Assembly: GCF_010233585.1 (NCBI RefSeq) | Contig: NZ_CP045997.1 | Span: 6,215,001 to 6,279,000, forward strand | From: Spirosoma endbachense | Lineage (GTDB): Bacteria; Bacteroidota; Bacteroidia; Cytophagales; Spirosomataceae | Length of the DNA: 64,000 nucleotides | Reading direction: 5' to 3' | Part shown: piece after piece, positions 43,110-53,016 of the stretch | Layout: the number at the start of each line of letters is the position of its first letter | How positions within the stretch are numbered: the first letter of the stretch is position 1 | The notes under the pieces: model-generated | Seen by the model: only the letters and a program-made list of their open reading frames with translations | The model's database searches: none | Told to the model about the DNA's origin: nothing | Position numbers and translations under genes: made by a program

Positions 43110-43730
43110 ATGACCACCAAACCGTTTATCGTCGGCATTACCGGCGGCAGTGCATCAGGCAAAACATCCTTTCTGAAAGATGTGATAAGTGCATTCCCAG
43201 AAGACGAGATTTGCCTGATTTCGCAGGATAATTACTACCGCAGCCGCGATGTCATTCCGGTAGACGATCAGGGTATTCATAATTTTGATCTACCCGAAAC
43301 CATCGACCATCATCTCTACGCACAGCATATTGGTCAGTTGCATAATGGCGAGATCGTTACGCAATTAGAGTATACGTTCAATAATCCGACTATTGTCCCG
43401 AAACTATTGACGTTCAAACCTGCACCGATCATTATCGTTGAAGGAATCTTTGTTTTTCATTTTCGAGAGCTGGCTGATCAGATGGATTTGAAAATCTTTA
43501 TCGATGCCAAAAACAGCATCAAACTCGAACGACGTGTCAGACGTGATGCTGAAGAACGTGGCTATGACCTCGATGATGTGATGTATCGCTGGAAATACCA
43601 CGTTAAGCCAACGTACCGGCAATTTATTAAGCCTTACCGCGCCGAAGCCGACATCGTTATTCCCAATAATGTTCACTACAGGAAAGGCCTTGAAGTTGTC
43701 ATTGCATTTTTGAAGACGAAGGTACGTTAA
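43110..43730 (+). CDS. udk: Uridine kinase-like P-loop kinase
   Basis: A 206-residue kinase from the ATG at 43110 (MTTKPFIVGITGG); the reading frame extends upstream to a TTG inside the promoter, which is rejected. The P-loop GGSASGKTSF is at 11-20. SQDNYYRSRD, NFDLPETIDHHLY and VEGIFVFHFRELADQMDLKIFIDA match uridine kinase. It phosphorylates uridine or cytidine, or a related nucleoside. The 3' end overlaps the convergent MFS gene by 32 bases. Although the family is clear, the exact nucleoside is inferred. Confidence 0.85.
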   Translation: MTTKPFIVGITGGSASGKTSFLKDVISAFPEDEICLISQDNYYRSRDVIPVDDQGIHNFDLPETIDHHLYAQHIGQLHNGEIVTQLEYTFNNPTIVPKLLTFKPAPIIIVEGIFVFHFRELADQMDLKIFIDAKNSIKLERRVRRDAEERGYDLDDVMYRWKYHVKPTYRQFIKPYRAEADIVIPNNVHYRKGLEVVIAFLKTKVR

Positions 43731-44874
43731 CGGATGGGCCGGTTCTGACTGGCTGGCTTAGACCACTAACGAGAACAGTAGCAATTAGTAACACGACAAC
43801 GATACCCAGGGCTAATCGTAAGCCCTGCCAGTCGGCCAGAAAGCCAATGAAAGGCGGGCCAACCAGAAAGCCAAAGTAGCCCACTGTTGTTACCATAGCC
43901 AGGCTTACTCCTGGGGCATAATCCGTACGGTGACCAGCCATGCTGTACACAATAGGTACAAGTGTTGATAAGCCAATGCCCACAACCGCCAGTCCAGCCA
44001 GCGAAACAGGATATAGTGGGATCAGCAGAACTAAAGCCAAGCCGATTGCGCCCAGCGCGGCCCCATAACGTAGCAGAAAACGATCACCCAACCGTTGTCG
44101 CGCCCAGTCGCCCAGGAGCCGGCCCGTCATCATTGCTCCCGAAAAGACCGTTAAACCCAAAGGAGCCGCAGCTTCGCTGGCACCAACCACATTTTTGAAG
44201 TAATTCGTACTCCAGTCGGCCATTGCCCCTTCACTCAGCATGGCGCTGAACGCAATCAGGCCAAGACCCAATAAGGCTGGGCTGGGTAATTGAAAACTGC
44301 TTGTAGCCTGATCATCTACAGGTGTTGGCGCATCTGTAATAAGCTGTTGAACAGCCCAAAAGGATAAGATCGCACAGAAAAGGCTGGCAGCACCAAAATG
44401 CACGAATAACGAAGGCGATAACTCGATAAACAATGATCCAGCCAAAGCCCCAACCATCATGCCGACACTAAACGTAGCATGAAAAGTAGACATCAATGGG
44501 CGGCCTTGCTGTTTCTCTACCAGAACTGCCTGTGCATTCATCGAGACATCGAGTGCACCAGTGCAAACCCCTACTACCCAAAAGGCCGCGAATAACTCCC
44601 AGGTCGTCGTCGCTAACGATAGCAGCAGCAGTGATCCGCAAAACAACCCAACAGACAATGTAGTGGCAAAGCGGCTTCCCTGGCGAACAGTGAGCCAGCC
44701 TGTGAGCGGCATTGAACACAATGAGCCAATGGCCGAAGCAAGCAGCATCAGGCCAAGGGTTTTGTTGTCCATATCCAGCAAGTCCTGTAAACGAGGTAAT
44801 CGAGAACTCCAACTGGTGTAAATGAAGCCGCATACGAAAAAAATAAGGCTGACGGCCAAACGGGGTCTATTCAT
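43699..44874 (-). CDS. MFS transporter (YbjJ-like)
   Basis: A 391-residue 12-helix major facilitator. The family features FFVCGFIYTSWSSRLPRLQ and the cluster GALDVSMNAQAVLVEKQQGRPLMSTFHATFS are typical of the YbjJ-type group, whose substrates are not well defined. It is translated in overlap with the DUF1349 gene upstream (8 bases, the ATG lies inside its last codons) and is therefore in one operon with it. Its 3' end overlaps the uridine kinase-like gene. A sugar or sugar-acid substrate is possible, since DUF1349 often occurs with carbohydrate genes. Confidence 0.85.
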   Translation of the reverse strand: MNRPRLAVSLIFFVCGFIYTSWSSRLPRLQDLLDMDNKTLGLMLLASAIGSLCSMPLTGWLTVRQGSRFATTLSVGLFCGSLLLLSLATTTWELFAAFWVVGVCTGALDVSMNAQAVLVEKQQGRPLMSTFHATFSVGMMVGALAGSLFIELSPSLFVHFGAASLFCAILSFWAVQQLITDAPTPVDDQATSSFQLPSPALLGLGLIAFSAMLSEGAMADWSTNYFKNVVGASEAAAPLGLTVFSGAMMTGRLLGDWARQRLGDRFLLRYGAALGAIGLALVLLIPLYPVSLAGLAVVGIGLSTLVPIVYSMAGHRTDYAPGVSLAMVTTVGYFGFLVGPPFIGFLADWQGLRLALGIVVVLLIATVLVSGLSQPVRTGPSVNVPSSSKMQ

Positions 44875-45436
44875 GATTAAGTAATGGCTTTATGTAAAAG
44901 TCAGTAAAAAGTACCTCGAACCCGGCTCCATCGGGACTGGCGCACATGGGCCCTATTTGAAGCGGTATATCTGGAGGAAAATAGGCCAGCCGTAGCAAGT
45001 CGAATGTTTGTCCGTCTGTCGAGATCAATATCTCGACAAAATCACGTTGCCGGGTCAGTTTTAACCAGATTCGTTCAGGCGCCAGCTGGTAAGGCCTGAC
45101 CGACCAGTCGGAAAACGTCCGGGTCACAACGGCACTGGCTTGCTGAATTCCGTCGACATACTCAATGCCCGTTTTAATCCAGTGTTGAGCATCGACCCGA
45201 ACCATTAGTCCGGCCTGATCGTATCGATCCCGGTACTGTCCGATTATGCAGACACCTGCTTCAAAATCGCCGGGCTGAACCCGATAAAAAAAATGACCAT
45301 TATCTCGGGCAAATCCGTAGTGCGTTATCTGCCAGAAGTCGGTGCTGGCATCCGTCGAAACATGAAGTGAACCATCGTTAAACGACCAATAGGTGGGTTC
45401 GTTTAGCCAATTCATGGCACTCAGATCAGTCGGCAT
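44867..45436 (-). CDS. DUF1349-family protein
   Basis: A 189-residue protein from the ATG at 45436 (MPTDLSAMNWL); a later ATG at 45415 (MNWLNEPTYW) also fits the family opening. It has a concanavalin-like beta-sandwich pattern: WQITHYGFARDNGHFFYR, then AGLMVRVDAQHWIKTGIEYVDG, then PPDIPLQIGPMCASP. DUF1349 proteins resemble beta-xylosidase or arabinosidase accessory domains and are of unknown function. There is no signal peptide. It is coupled to the MFS gene downstream and may act on the same compound. Confidence 0.82.
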   Translation of the reverse strand: MPTDLSAMNWLNEPTYWSFNDGSLHVSTDASTDFWQITHYGFARDNGHFFYRVQPGDFEAGVCIIGQYRDRYDQAGLMVRVDAQHWIKTGIEYVDGIQQASAVVTRTFSDWSVRPYQLAPERIWLKLTRQRDFVEILISTDGQTFDLLRLAYFPPDIPLQIGPMCASPDGAGFEVLFTDFYIKPLLNHE

Positions 45437-45502
45437 AGACGGAAGCAATAAATGATCGTCAATCTATTCACAAAGTAGAGCATAACAAAATCCCCCGAAA
45501 GT

Positions 45503-46558
45503 TCATACGTCTAAAACGACATCATCACTTTCGGGATAGCCCGTACAGGTAAGGACCCAGCCTTGGCGAAGGTCACGCTCGGTCAGTACGTCATTAATAG
45601 TCATGTGTACGCTTCCCGATAAACACCGGGCAACACAGGTTGAACAACGTCCACCCCGACAACTATAAGGCAGTGCAATACCGTCATCCAAAGCAGCCTG
45701 TAGAATAGATTTGTAGGCAGGAACCTGGATCTCCACTTGTTGTCCTCGGTATTGGATCATCACCGTTCGATCCTGTGCTAGTAGAGGAGGTGGCGACAAG
45801 ACGACCGGCTCGACCACAAAATTTTCCCGCCGAATCTGATCGGGCCGGAAGCCACTGAACACGAGCGTAAACTGCACCATACGCATGTAATCGCCAGGGC
45901 CGCATACATAAAAATGAAGGGTCTGTGGATCAGATCCTCCAACTAAATCGGGAATCAACCGTTCAAGCATGACATTGTTCAGCCGCCCCCGAAGGCCGGA
46001 CCAATCTTCGGATGGATTACTCAACAAGTACAGCAATCGAAAACGGTCAGGGAACTGCCGTTGTAAGTCATTCAGCTCCTCCCGAAAAATAATTGTTCGT
46101 TCACTGGAATTACTGTAAAGCAACGTTACCCGTCGCTCTGGTTCTGTTCGTAACACCTGCTTCGTAATCGCCAATAGCGGTGTGATGCCGCTGCCAGCTC
46201 CTAAAAGCACCAGGTCACCGGGTAAGTTTTCGTCAACGGTAAAGCGACCGGCAGGCGGTAAACTTGTCAATACATCACCAACCATTAATGTATCGTGCAG
46301 ATAACGAGAGATCTCGCCATTCTGAATGCGCTTGATCGTTAAGCGTAACGGCTCATCCGTTGCCGAACTGAGTGAATAGGATCGGCGTACTTCGTGGACG
46401 TTCGATCCGCCGGTATGGTGTTGCAAAATAAGCGTCAGAAATTGTCCGGCACGATGTTGAACCTGTCGTCCGTCCAGGGATTCCAGATAGTAACTTCTGG
46501 TATCTGACGTTTCGGAATGAATACGAACAATACGAAGTTTAAGAAAATCGTCGGTCAT
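45503..46558 (-). CDS. Ferredoxin--NAD(P) reductase with 2Fe-2S domain (PaaE-like)
   Basis: A 351-residue flavoprotein reductase. An FAD-binding barrel ([20 protein letters not shown]) is followed by the NAD(P) domain ([21 protein letters not shown] and the C-terminal [13 protein letters not shown]). The last ~85 residues are a plant-type 2Fe-2S ferredoxin with [15 protein letters not shown] and a final LTCTGYP carrying the fourth cysteine. This is the PaaE/flavodoxin-reductase architecture, electron supply to oxygenases or similar enzymes. No oxygenase gene is near. It runs divergently from nadA. Confidence 0.88.
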   Translation of the reverse strand: MTDDFLKLRIVRIHSETSDTRSYYLESLDGRQVQHRAGQFLTLILQHHTGGSNVHEVRRSYSLSSATDEPLRLTIKRIQNGEISRYLHDTLMVGDVLTSLPPAGRFTVDENLPGDLVLLGAGSGITPLLAITKQVLRTEPERRVTLLYSNSSERTIIFREELNDLQRQFPDRFRLLYLLSNPSEDWSGLRGRLNNVMLERLIPDLVGGSDPQTLHFYVCGPGDYMRMVQFTLVFSGFRPDQIRRENFVVEPVVLSPPPLLAQDRTVMIQYRGQQVEIQVPAYKSILQAALDDGIALPYSCRGGRCSTCVARCLSGSVHMTINDVLTERDLRQGWVLTCTGYPESDDVVLDV

Positions 46559-46577
46559 GAAGCGGTTGACTTTATGC

Positions 46578-46585
46578 CAAAACTA
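46578..46585 (-). promoter_or_regulatory. Promoter -7 element of the PaaE-like reductase gene
   Basis: On the minus strand TAGTTTTG (TAnnTTTG), 20 bases from the ATG at 46558, so the leader is about 13 bases. The -33 match (TTTC) is weak. Confidence 0.45.
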
Positions 46586-46786
46586 ACCAAATACGGGCCG
46601 TTGTTTGAAAGCCCAAACGATTTACTGAAATTCGCCCCGCCGGTTCGCTTTTGTGGAGGATTATCTACCGCTGATCTGATGCCTTCCATCGTGCCGGTAT
46701 ACCCGATTGGCACAAGCTTACCGACGGATGCAGTGACATTTTGCTGTTATTCGTTGTTTACTAAAAAACCACCTGTCATATCATCG

Positions 46787-47776
46787 ATGGAAGCACTGCT
46801 GGAAGAAGTTCAACGCGTGGGTTATGTTAACAAACCCGTTGCGGACGATATAGATTTAGTAGCCGAAATTAATCGGTTGAAAAAAGAGAAAAATGCTGTC
46901 ATACTGGCGCATTATTACGTAGATGGGGCCATTCAGGATCTCGCCGATTATATTGGCGATAGCCTTGGACTATCGCAACAGGCAGCTGCTACCCCCGCCG
47001 ATATGATTGTGTTCTGTGGTGTGCATTTTATGGGCGAAACCGCAAAAGTGCTGTCTCCCCAAAAGAAAGTTGTCATCCCTGATCTCAACGCGGGTTGTTC
47101 ACTTGCTGACTCCGCCCCCGCCGACAAGTTTGCTGCTTTCAAAGCGCAGTATCCCGACCATATCGTTCTGTCATACATCAATTGCTCGGCCGAAATCAAG
47201 GCGTTGTCCGACATTATTGTTACCTCATCGAATGCGCTAAAAATTGTCGAAAGTCTACCCAAAGACCAAAAGATTATCTTCGCGCCCGATGCCAACCTTG
47301 GCCGCTTCGTTTCGAAAAAAACGGGTCGCGATATGGTACTGTGGGATGGTGCCTGCATTGTGCACATCGACATTTCGCTCGAAAAGCTCCAGAAACTCCG
47401 CCAGGAATACCCCGAAGCGAAGTTCATTGCTCACCCAGAATGTCAGGAACACATTCTGAGCCAGGCCGACTACGTTGGTTCGACAACGGCTCTGTTAAAG
47501 TATGTAGTAGATAGCCCCGAGCAGACGTTCATTGTGGGAACGGAAGCGGGTATTCTGCACAAGATGAAGCAGGCTGTCCCGCACAAAAAAATCATTCCAG
47601 CCCCGGCCAGTCAGAACAATACCTGTGCCTGCTCAGAGTGTCCCTACATGAAAATGAATACACTGGAGAAAGTCTATAATGCTATGGTTTACGAACAGCC
47701 TGAAATCATTGTTCCGGAAGATGTACGGTTGAAAGCGTATGAATCGGTAGCGCGGATGCTGGAGTTGAGTAAGTGA
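46787..47776 (+). CDS. nadA: Quinolinate synthase A
   Basis: A 329-residue 4Fe-4S enzyme that condenses iminoaspartate with dihydroxyacetone phosphate to quinolinate. The ATG at 46787 ([13 protein letters not shown]) is the natural start; the frame stays open to 46517, but that part overlaps the divergent reductase and is not family-like. The three cluster cysteines are in [27 protein letters not shown] and [32 protein letters not shown] is the N-terminal signature. It works with NadB, encoded 241 bases downstream on the same strand, in de novo NAD synthesis. Confidence 0.95.
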   Translation: MEALLEEVQRVGYVNKPVADDIDLVAEINRLKKEKNAVILAHYYVDGAIQDLADYIGDSLGLSQQAAATPADMIVFCGVHFMGETAKVLSPQKKVVIPDLNAGCSLADSAPADKFAAFKAQYPDHIVLSYINCSAEIKALSDIIVTSSNALKIVESLPKDQKIIFAPDANLGRFVSKKTGRDMVLWDGACIVHIDISLEKLQKLRQEYPEAKFIAHPECQEHILSQADYVGSTTALLKYVVDSPEQTFIVGTEAGILHKMKQAVPHKKIIPAPASQNNTCACSECPYMKMNTLEKVYNAMVYEQPEIIVPEDVRLKAYESVARMLELSK

Positions 47777-47974
47777 TAACAAACAAACTATACACAAGTC
47801 GTACAGCCTCGTAATTAGGAATCACCGAAGTGAAGTACTAAAGGCGTGAATGCTGCTTTGTGTTGGGTATTAAACTAAAATCTCAGCCAGCGAGATGCTT
47901 AATGAGCTTTAACCTAGAAATAGCCACAGGTAGGGTCATCTATGTTAAGCGATTGACTAAAAAACACATTGAAT

Positions 47975-47994
47975 GTCGGCAAAAAAACGCCGAC
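47975..47994 (+). promoter_or_regulatory. Hairpin in the nadB leader
   Basis: GTCGGC (47975-47980) pairs with GCCGAC (47989-47994) around an A-rich 8-base loop, 24 bases before the nadB ATG at 48018. It could affect translation or be a terminator-like remnant. No NiaR/NrtR operator was recognised. Confidence 0.35.
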
Positions 47995-48017
47995 TTGCTC
48001 TGATTATTCTGACACCA

Positions 48018-49604
48018 ATGCCCCATCAATTCGATTTTCTGGTTATTGGCTCCGGTATCGCGGGCCTGAGTTACGCCACCAAGCTGGCGATGCACTTTGA
48101 AGCCCAACAGCAGGCTGTGCGCATTGGCGTTATTACCAAAGTACAGGCCGACGAAACCAATACGAAATACGCGCAGGGCGGTATTGCAGCCGTATGGTCA
48201 GAAGCCGACTCCTTTGAGAAGCACATTGACGACACGATGGTTGCCGGTGATTTTCTGAGCGACCGGCATATTGTTGAAATTGTTGTTCGTGAAGCGCCGG
48301 GGCGCATTCAGGAATTGATCAGTTACGGCACTCGCTTCGATAAAGAACACGGTGGTAACGATTACGATCTTGCTAAAGAAGGTGGCCATTCCGACTTCCG
48401 GATTCTGCATTTCAAAGACATTACTGGGGCCGAAATAGAGCGCGCTTTGCTTGAAAAGGCTAATTCGCTGAAATCCATCGAGATTTTTACCCACTTCTAC
48501 GCCGTTGAGCTTATTACTCGTCACCAGCTTGGCGAAACGGTTCATCGCTATGACACCGATAATAAGTGTTTTGGTGCTTATGTGCTAAACACACGAACGG
48601 GTGAAGTGGAGCAGTTTTTGGCGAAAACAACCTTATTGGCGACGGGTGGCATTGGCAACATCTACCAAAATACGACCAATCCAAATATTGCTACGGGCGA
48701 TGGTATTGCCATGGCTTACCGCGCAAAAGGCATTGGCAAGGACATGGAGTTCATTCAGTTCCACCCAACGGCCCTGTATGAACCTGGCAAAAAGCCAAAC
48801 TTCCTCGTTTCTGAAGCCGTACGGGGTTTCGGGGGTGTATTGCGTACGCGCAAAGGTGAGACTTTCATGGAGAATTACGACCCACGCCTGTCGCTGGCCC
48901 CGCGCGACATTGTGGCTCGTGCCATTGACTCTGAAATGAAAAAGGCCGGTGATCCACACGTTTATCTGGACGTGACCCACTGTGACTACGAGAAATTTAT
49001 CGAACATTTTCCAAACATTACAGCCTATTGTCGCGACCATCTGGGCCTTGATCTGCGGAAAGATTATATTCCGGTTGTTCCCGCACAACACTATCTCTGT
49101 GGGGGCATTCGGGTCAATGAATGGGGCCAGACAAACATCCAGTTCCTGTATGCCGTTGGTGAGTGTTCCTGCACGGGCCTGCATGGAGCCAATCGATTGG
49201 CATCAAATTCATTGCTCGAAGCAGTTGTGTTTGGCCACCGGGCTTATCAAAAAACCACCGAATTGTTTGGACAGGCCGTCCTACCCGATAACATTCCAGA
49301 CTGGAATGATGCTGGCACAACGCACCAGGAAGAACTGGTTTTGGTCACTGAAATGAAGAAAGAACTGGAATCAATTATGTCCAACTATGTCGGCATTGTA
49401 CGCTCAAACCGGCGATTAAAACGGGCAATGGATAGACTTGAGCTGATTTATCTGGAACATGAAGAACTATATCGGCAATCGAAAGTTTCTGTTCCTATTT
49501 GCGAACTACGTAACATGATTGAGGTTGCTTATCTGGTGATTAAAATGGCGATGGCCCGGCGTGAAAACCGGGGTCTGCATTTTAATCTTGATAACCTGAA
49601 GTGA
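48018..49604 (+). CDS. nadB: L-aspartate oxidase
   Basis: A 528-residue FAD enzyme from the ATG at 48018 (MPHQFDFLVIGSGIAG), which oxidises aspartate to iminoaspartate for NadA. The FAD motif GSGIAGLSYATKL, TKYAQGGIAAVW and HPTALYEPG with RGFGGVLRTRKG are typical of the succinate dehydrogenase/NadB flavoprotein family. The segment PAQHYLCGGIRVNEWG separates NadB from SdhA by family pattern. The frame opens 15 codons earlier (47973), but that part covers the hairpin region. NadC is not in the window. Confidence 0.95.
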   Translation: MPHQFDFLVIGSGIAGLSYATKLAMHFEAQQQAVRIGVITKVQADETNTKYAQGGIAAVWSEADSFEKHIDDTMVAGDFLSDRHIVEIVVREAPGRIQELISYGTRFDKEHGGNDYDLAKEGGHSDFRILHFKDITGAEIERALLEKANSLKSIEIFTHFYAVELITRHQLGETVHRYDTDNKCFGAYVLNTRTGEVEQFLAKTTLLATGGIGNIYQNTTNPNIATGDGIAMAYRAKGIGKDMEFIQFHPTALYEPGKKPNFLVSEAVRGFGGVLRTRKGETFMENYDPRLSLAPRDIVARAIDSEMKKAGDPHVYLDVTHCDYEKFIEHFPNITAYCRDHLGLDLRKDYIPVVPAQHYLCGGIRVNEWGQTNIQFLYAVGECSCTGLHGANRLASNSLLEAVVFGHRAYQKTTELFGQAVLPDNIPDWNDAGTTHQEELVLVTEMKKELESIMSNYVGIVRSNRRLKRAMDRLELIYLEHEELYRQSKVSVPICELRNMIEVAYLVIKMAMARRENRGLHFNLDNLK

Positions 49605-49979
49605 CGGGCAGGGGCACCTCCATTTCAGTAGCCGTACACGCTTTATCTTTGCCTTGGTTCAGGAGTAGCCAGATGCTGTTTACTCACTGGTGCTGAGACT
49701 CTATTCAAGATAAAAGGCAGAAAAAAGTAGGCCTATTTACACGAATAAGTAAAGTGTTTAATAGCAGTAAAAGCTGTTCAAGACTGTTTAAACAGCTACT
49801 CAGGTATTTCTATACAGTATCAACATGCTTGCCCTACGACAGTCCAATCTATTGAATATCAATAGTATAATATTATTCCGTCAGCATGGACGAACGTTGT
49901 CTGGTTCAAAAAATTGTTTGACAATGCCAAGGTAAATCCTTTTCTTTGCGCAGTTTTTCAACCCCAAAGGACTACTAAA
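49605..49979. other. Gap between nadB and acpP
   Basis: No gene supported. A -7-like TATCTTTG at 49644-49651 is far from acpP and could drive an unseen short RNA. AGCTGTT and AACAGCT form a 7-bp inverted repeat around 49770-49796, including the palindrome GTTTAAAC. The acpP promoter lies near the end of the gap. Confidence 0.4.
49907..49938 (+). promoter_or_regulatory. acpP promoter
   Basis: TTTG at about 49907-49910, about 20 bases, then TTTCTTTG, one mismatch to TAnnTTTG. Transcription would start near 49946, giving a leader of about 34 bases. Confidence 0.45.
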
Positions 49980-50219
49980 ATGTCAGAAATTGCACAAAAG
50001 GTCAAGAATATCATTGTCGAGAAACTGGGTGTAGAAGAGTCGGAGGTGACGCCTGAGGCCAGCTTCACGAACGACCTGGGCGCGGACTCCCTCGACACGG
50101 TTGAGCTGATCATGGAATTTGAGAAAGAATTCAACATTTCTATCCCAGACGATCAGGCCGAAAATATCGGTACGGTTGGTCAGGCTATTACCTACCTGGA
50201 AGAAAACGCCGGTAAATAA
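49980..50219 (+). CDS. acpP: Acyl carrier protein
   Basis: A 79-residue acidic carrier. The serine that holds phosphopantetheine is S37 in [10 protein letters not shown]. From the ATG at 49980 ([17 protein letters not shown]) the length is standard; the frame extends upstream to 49914 without family support. It carries acyl groups in fatty-acid synthesis. fabF follows after 58 bases, the most common arrangement, and rnc lies after fabF. Confidence 0.97.
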   Translation: MSEIAQKVKNIIVEKLGVEESEVTPEASFTNDLGADSLDTVELIMEFEKEFNISIPDDQAENIGTVGQAITYLEENAGK

Positions 50220-50277
50220 TCCCCGAGGCATAGCGACAAACGCTTTCCTCATCTAATTACCCCCGCAGTTAAACTGT

Positions 50278-51528
50278 ATGACGTTAAAACGAGTAGTCGT
50301 AACGGGTTTAGGCGCACTTACGCCGATTGGTAATGATGTACCGACCTATTGGAACAACTTATCAGCCGGCGTAAGCGGTGCCGGCCCGATCACGAAATTT
50401 GATGCCTCCAAATTTCGCACGCAGTTCGCTTGTGAAGTAAAAGGGCTCGATGTCACGCAGTTCATCCCTCGGCAGGATGCCCGCAAAATGGATGCGTTTA
50501 CCCATTATGCACTCATCGCTACCGACGAGGCCATCCGGGATTCCGGAATGGACCTCGAAAAAATTGATCGAAACAAAGTTGGTGTCATCTGGGGGTCGGG
50601 TATAGGCGGTCTGAAGTCATTCGAAGACGAAATGATCGACTATGCGAAAGGCGATGGCACTCCCCGCATCAATCCATTCTTTATCGTTCGCATGATCGCC
50701 GACAGCGCGTCGGGCCAGATTTCCATGCGTTACGGTTTCCGTGGTCCTAATTACGTTACTGTTTCGGCCTGCGCTTCAACGAACAACGGCATTATCGATG
50801 CTTTCAATTATATTCGGTTAGGCCGGATGATTATGTGCGTTGTCGGTGGCTCTGAAGCCGCCGTTACCAGAGCAGGTATTGGTGGTTTCAATGCAAATCG
50901 TGCTCTTTCGGAACGAAACAGTTCTCCCGAAACGGCATCAAGACCTTATGATAAAGATCGTGATGGTTTTGTACTGGGCGAAGGGGCTGGCTCACTCATT
51001 CTGGAGGAATACGAGCACGCGAAAGCAAGAGGAGCCAAAATCTATGCCGAACTGATCGGTGGTGGTATGTCGTCCGACGCTTATCACATCACAGCTCCCC
51101 ATCCAGAAGGACTCGGTGCCTATCTGGCCATGAAAGATGCACTCGACGATGCGGGTATTGCGCCAACGGAGATTGATTATATCAATACGCATGGTACATC
51201 GACCCCTGTTGGTGATCCGCAGGAACTGAAAGCGATTCATCAATTGTTTGGTGATCATTCGTTTAAGATAAATATCAGCTCCACCAAGTCTATGACGGGC
51301 CATTTGCTGGGGGCGGCTGGAGCCGTTGAAGCGATTGCCAGTATTAAGGCTTTGGAGCATCAGCTTGTACCGCCTACCATTAACTTGTTTAATGTGGACG
51401 AGGAGATAGACTCTCGTTTCAATCTGACACCGCTAAAAGCCCAGACACGTTCACTGACCACCGTGATGAGTAATGCGTTCGGTTTTGGCGGTCATAATGC
51501 CATCGTTATTTTTCGTAAACTAAGTTGA
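50278..51528 (+). CDS. fabF: 3-oxoacyl-[acyl-carrier-protein] synthase II
   Basis: A 416-residue condensing enzyme. Active-site C165 is in TVSACASTNNG, the first histidine is in INTHGTSTPVGDP and the second in KSMTGHLLGAAGAVEA. LGALTPIGNDVPTYW and the C-terminal SNAFGFGGHNA are standard. It elongates acyl-ACP with malonyl-ACP. It is in one operon with acpP upstream and rnc three bases downstream. Confidence 0.97.
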   Translation: MTLKRVVVTGLGALTPIGNDVPTYWNNLSAGVSGAGPITKFDASKFRTQFACEVKGLDVTQFIPRQDARKMDAFTHYALIATDEAIRDSGMDLEKIDRNKVGVIWGSGIGGLKSFEDEMIDYAKGDGTPRINPFFIVRMIADSASGQISMRYGFRGPNYVTVSACASTNNGIIDAFNYIRLGRMIMCVVGGSEAAVTRAGIGGFNANRALSERNSSPETASRPYDKDRDGFVLGEGAGSLILEEYEHAKARGAKIYAELIGGGMSSDAYHITAPHPEGLGAYLAMKDALDDAGIAPTEIDYINTHGTSTPVGDPQELKAIHQLFGDHSFKINISSTKSMTGHLLGAAGAVEAIASIKALEHQLVPPTINLFNVDEEIDSRFNLTPLKAQTRSLTTVMSNAFGFGGHNAIVIFRKLS

Positions 51529-51531
51529 GTC

Positions 51532-52293
51532 GTGCAACTCGCGCTGCCCCGTAGTTTGTTCAATCCGTTCGACTGGTTCCGGTCAAGCGACGCTAACCCC
51601 CGTAAAAATTTGCGGAGGTCGATCGCTCATATCATTGGGGAACGTCCGTCAAACATAGGCCTTTACCAACTGGCATTACGGCATACCTCGGCTTCGAAGG
51701 CGACAGCGATTGAGGGCTTTCGTGAATCCAATGAACGGTTAGAATACCTGGGTGATGCCGTTTTAGGGATGGTTATTGCGGAGTTCCTGTTCAAAAAATA
51801 TCCCTACAAAGACGAAGGCTTCTTAACCGAGATTCGCTCACGAATTGTTAATCGCGAAACGCTGAACGGAATTTCACGAAAGATAGGCCTCGATCACCTG
51901 ATCGAGTACGACGGTAGCCGAACTCGGAGCCTTCCTGCCCGTACATCCATGTACGGTGACGCGCTGGAAGCGTTGGTTGGCGCCGTCTATCTGGACAAAG
52001 GCTTTCGGTTTTCCCGCCGGTTTATTCTGAAAGAATTGCTTTCTCATTACGACATCGATTCGGTCGTTCAGAATAATGTAAACTTTAAAAGCCGCCTGAT
52101 CGAGTGGGCGCAACGGGCGGGCAAAGAAATCCGTTTCGAAATTTTGTCCGAAAAAGGCAATAGCCATTTTCGCGAATTCATTGCGCAGGTCACAATCGAT
52201 GAAGAGCAATTTGCTACTGGTAGCGGCTACAGCAAAAAGAAAGCTGAGCAGGCAGCCGCCGAGAAAGCCCTTGAGCTTTTAGACGCTAAATAA
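51532..52293 (+). CDS. rnc: Ribonuclease III
   Basis: A 253-residue endonuclease for double-stranded RNA. The start is GTG at 51532, three bases after fabF. NERLEYLGDAVLG (67-79) is the family signature with catalytic acidic residues, GDALEALVGAVYLDKG the second conserved site, and the double-stranded-RNA binding domain occupies ~180-250 (KSRLIEWAQRAGKEIRFEI to SKKKAEQAAAEKALELL). The ~25-residue N-terminal lead-in (LPRSLFNPFDWFRSSD) is longer than in E. coli. The fabF-rnc linkage is common in Bacteroidota. Confidence 0.95.
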   Translation: MQLALPRSLFNPFDWFRSSDANPRKNLRRSIAHIIGERPSNIGLYQLALRHTSASKATAIEGFRESNERLEYLGDAVLGMVIAEFLFKKYPYKDEGFLTEIRSRIVNRETLNGISRKIGLDHLIEYDGSRTRSLPARTSMYGDALEALVGAVYLDKGFRFSRRFILKELLSHYDIDSVVQNNVNFKSRLIEWAQRAGKEIRFEILSEKGNSHFREFIAQVTIDEEQFATGSGYSKKKAEQAAAEKALELLDAK

Positions 52294-52353
52294 GTCACCG
52301 TTCTTCCCCATTATCCGTAGAATCTTAACCGCACTAGCCTAGTCGTCTTATCT

Positions 52354-52382
52354 GTAATTCATTTGCTCCCAAAGCAAATTAC
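52354..52382. repeat. Imperfect hairpin upstream of hsp20
   Basis: GTAATT-CA-TTTGCT with AGCAAATTAC can pair around CCCA, with a bulge. It lies in the 251-base gap between rnc and hsp20. It may be an rnc 3' structure; there is no T-run. Confidence 0.35.
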
Positions 52383-52544
52383 GGCTTCATCCCGCGTCAT
52401 TTTGTCAACTTCAAGCCTATAAAAAGTCAGAATAATGACATTATGGCCGTTATTATTGAGGAGCTATTGGCGTGGCACAAAGTTTGAAAAATAACGTAGC
52501 ATAACTGTTAACTTATTTTCTAACACAAAACCCAACAAATAGTC

Positions 52545-52991
52545 ATGAATCCGTTAATGCGCACGAACAACAACCTACCGTCGTTGATCGAGAACTTTTT
52601 CGGTCGCGACGTGAACGACTTTTTCAATGCGAATACCGCGTCGGTAAGCAACGTTCCAGCAGTAAATGTAGTTGAGCATCAGGACGGCTTCCGTATTGAA
52701 GTGGCAGCTCCTGGTTTGAAAAAAGACGATTTCAAACTGAACCTGAACCACAACAACCTGACCATTTCGGGTTATCAGGAAACAAAAAAGGAGGAGTCTG
52801 AGACACCTAATGAGAAGTACACGCGTCGGGAATTTAGCTATTCCTCTTTCCAAAGGACATTTACGCTCCCAACGTCGGTAGATGCAGACAATATTCAGGC
52901 GTCATACACAGATGGTGTACTTAAAATTGAGATTCCCAAACGTGAGGAGGCAAAAGTAAAGCCACCCCGCCAGATAGAAATTGGTGGTTAA
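52545..52991 (+). CDS. Hsp20/alpha-crystallin small heat-shock protein
   Basis: A 148-residue chaperone that holds unfolded proteins. The alpha-crystallin domain runs from about 40 to 140: VEHQDGFRIEVAAPGLKKDDF, then NLTISGYQE, then REFSYSSFQRTFTLPTSVDAD, and DGVLKIEIPKREE with the C-terminal IxI-type anchor (RQIEIGG). The N-terminal arm (MRTNNNLPSLIENFFG) includes the conserved short helix of the Bacteroidota family. It ends at a terminator and is transcribed towards htrA, another stress gene. Confidence 0.93.
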   Translation: MNPLMRTNNNLPSLIENFFGRDVNDFFNANTASVSNVPAVNVVEHQDGFRIEVAAPGLKKDDFKLNLNHNNLTISGYQETKKEESETPNEKYTRREFSYSSFQRTFTLPTSVDADNIQASYTDGVLKIEIPKREEAKVKPPRQIEIGG

Positions 52992-53016
52992 TCGGCGGTT
53001 TACTTATATAGACGGC

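Noticed and set aside
45490..45540. CCCCCGAAAGTTC at the end of the PaaE-like reductase gene resembles the core of the purB palindrome
   Set aside because: Only a short core is shared, one side lies in coding sequence, and the loop is long; probably chance or a weak terminator.
46517..46786. N-terminal extension of nadA
   Set aside because: It overlaps the divergent reductase and its promoter, and does not resemble NadA; the ATG at 46787 fits the family.
48633..49184. A 183-codon frame opposite nadB
   Set aside because: NadB is certain; the antisense frame reflects codon bias.
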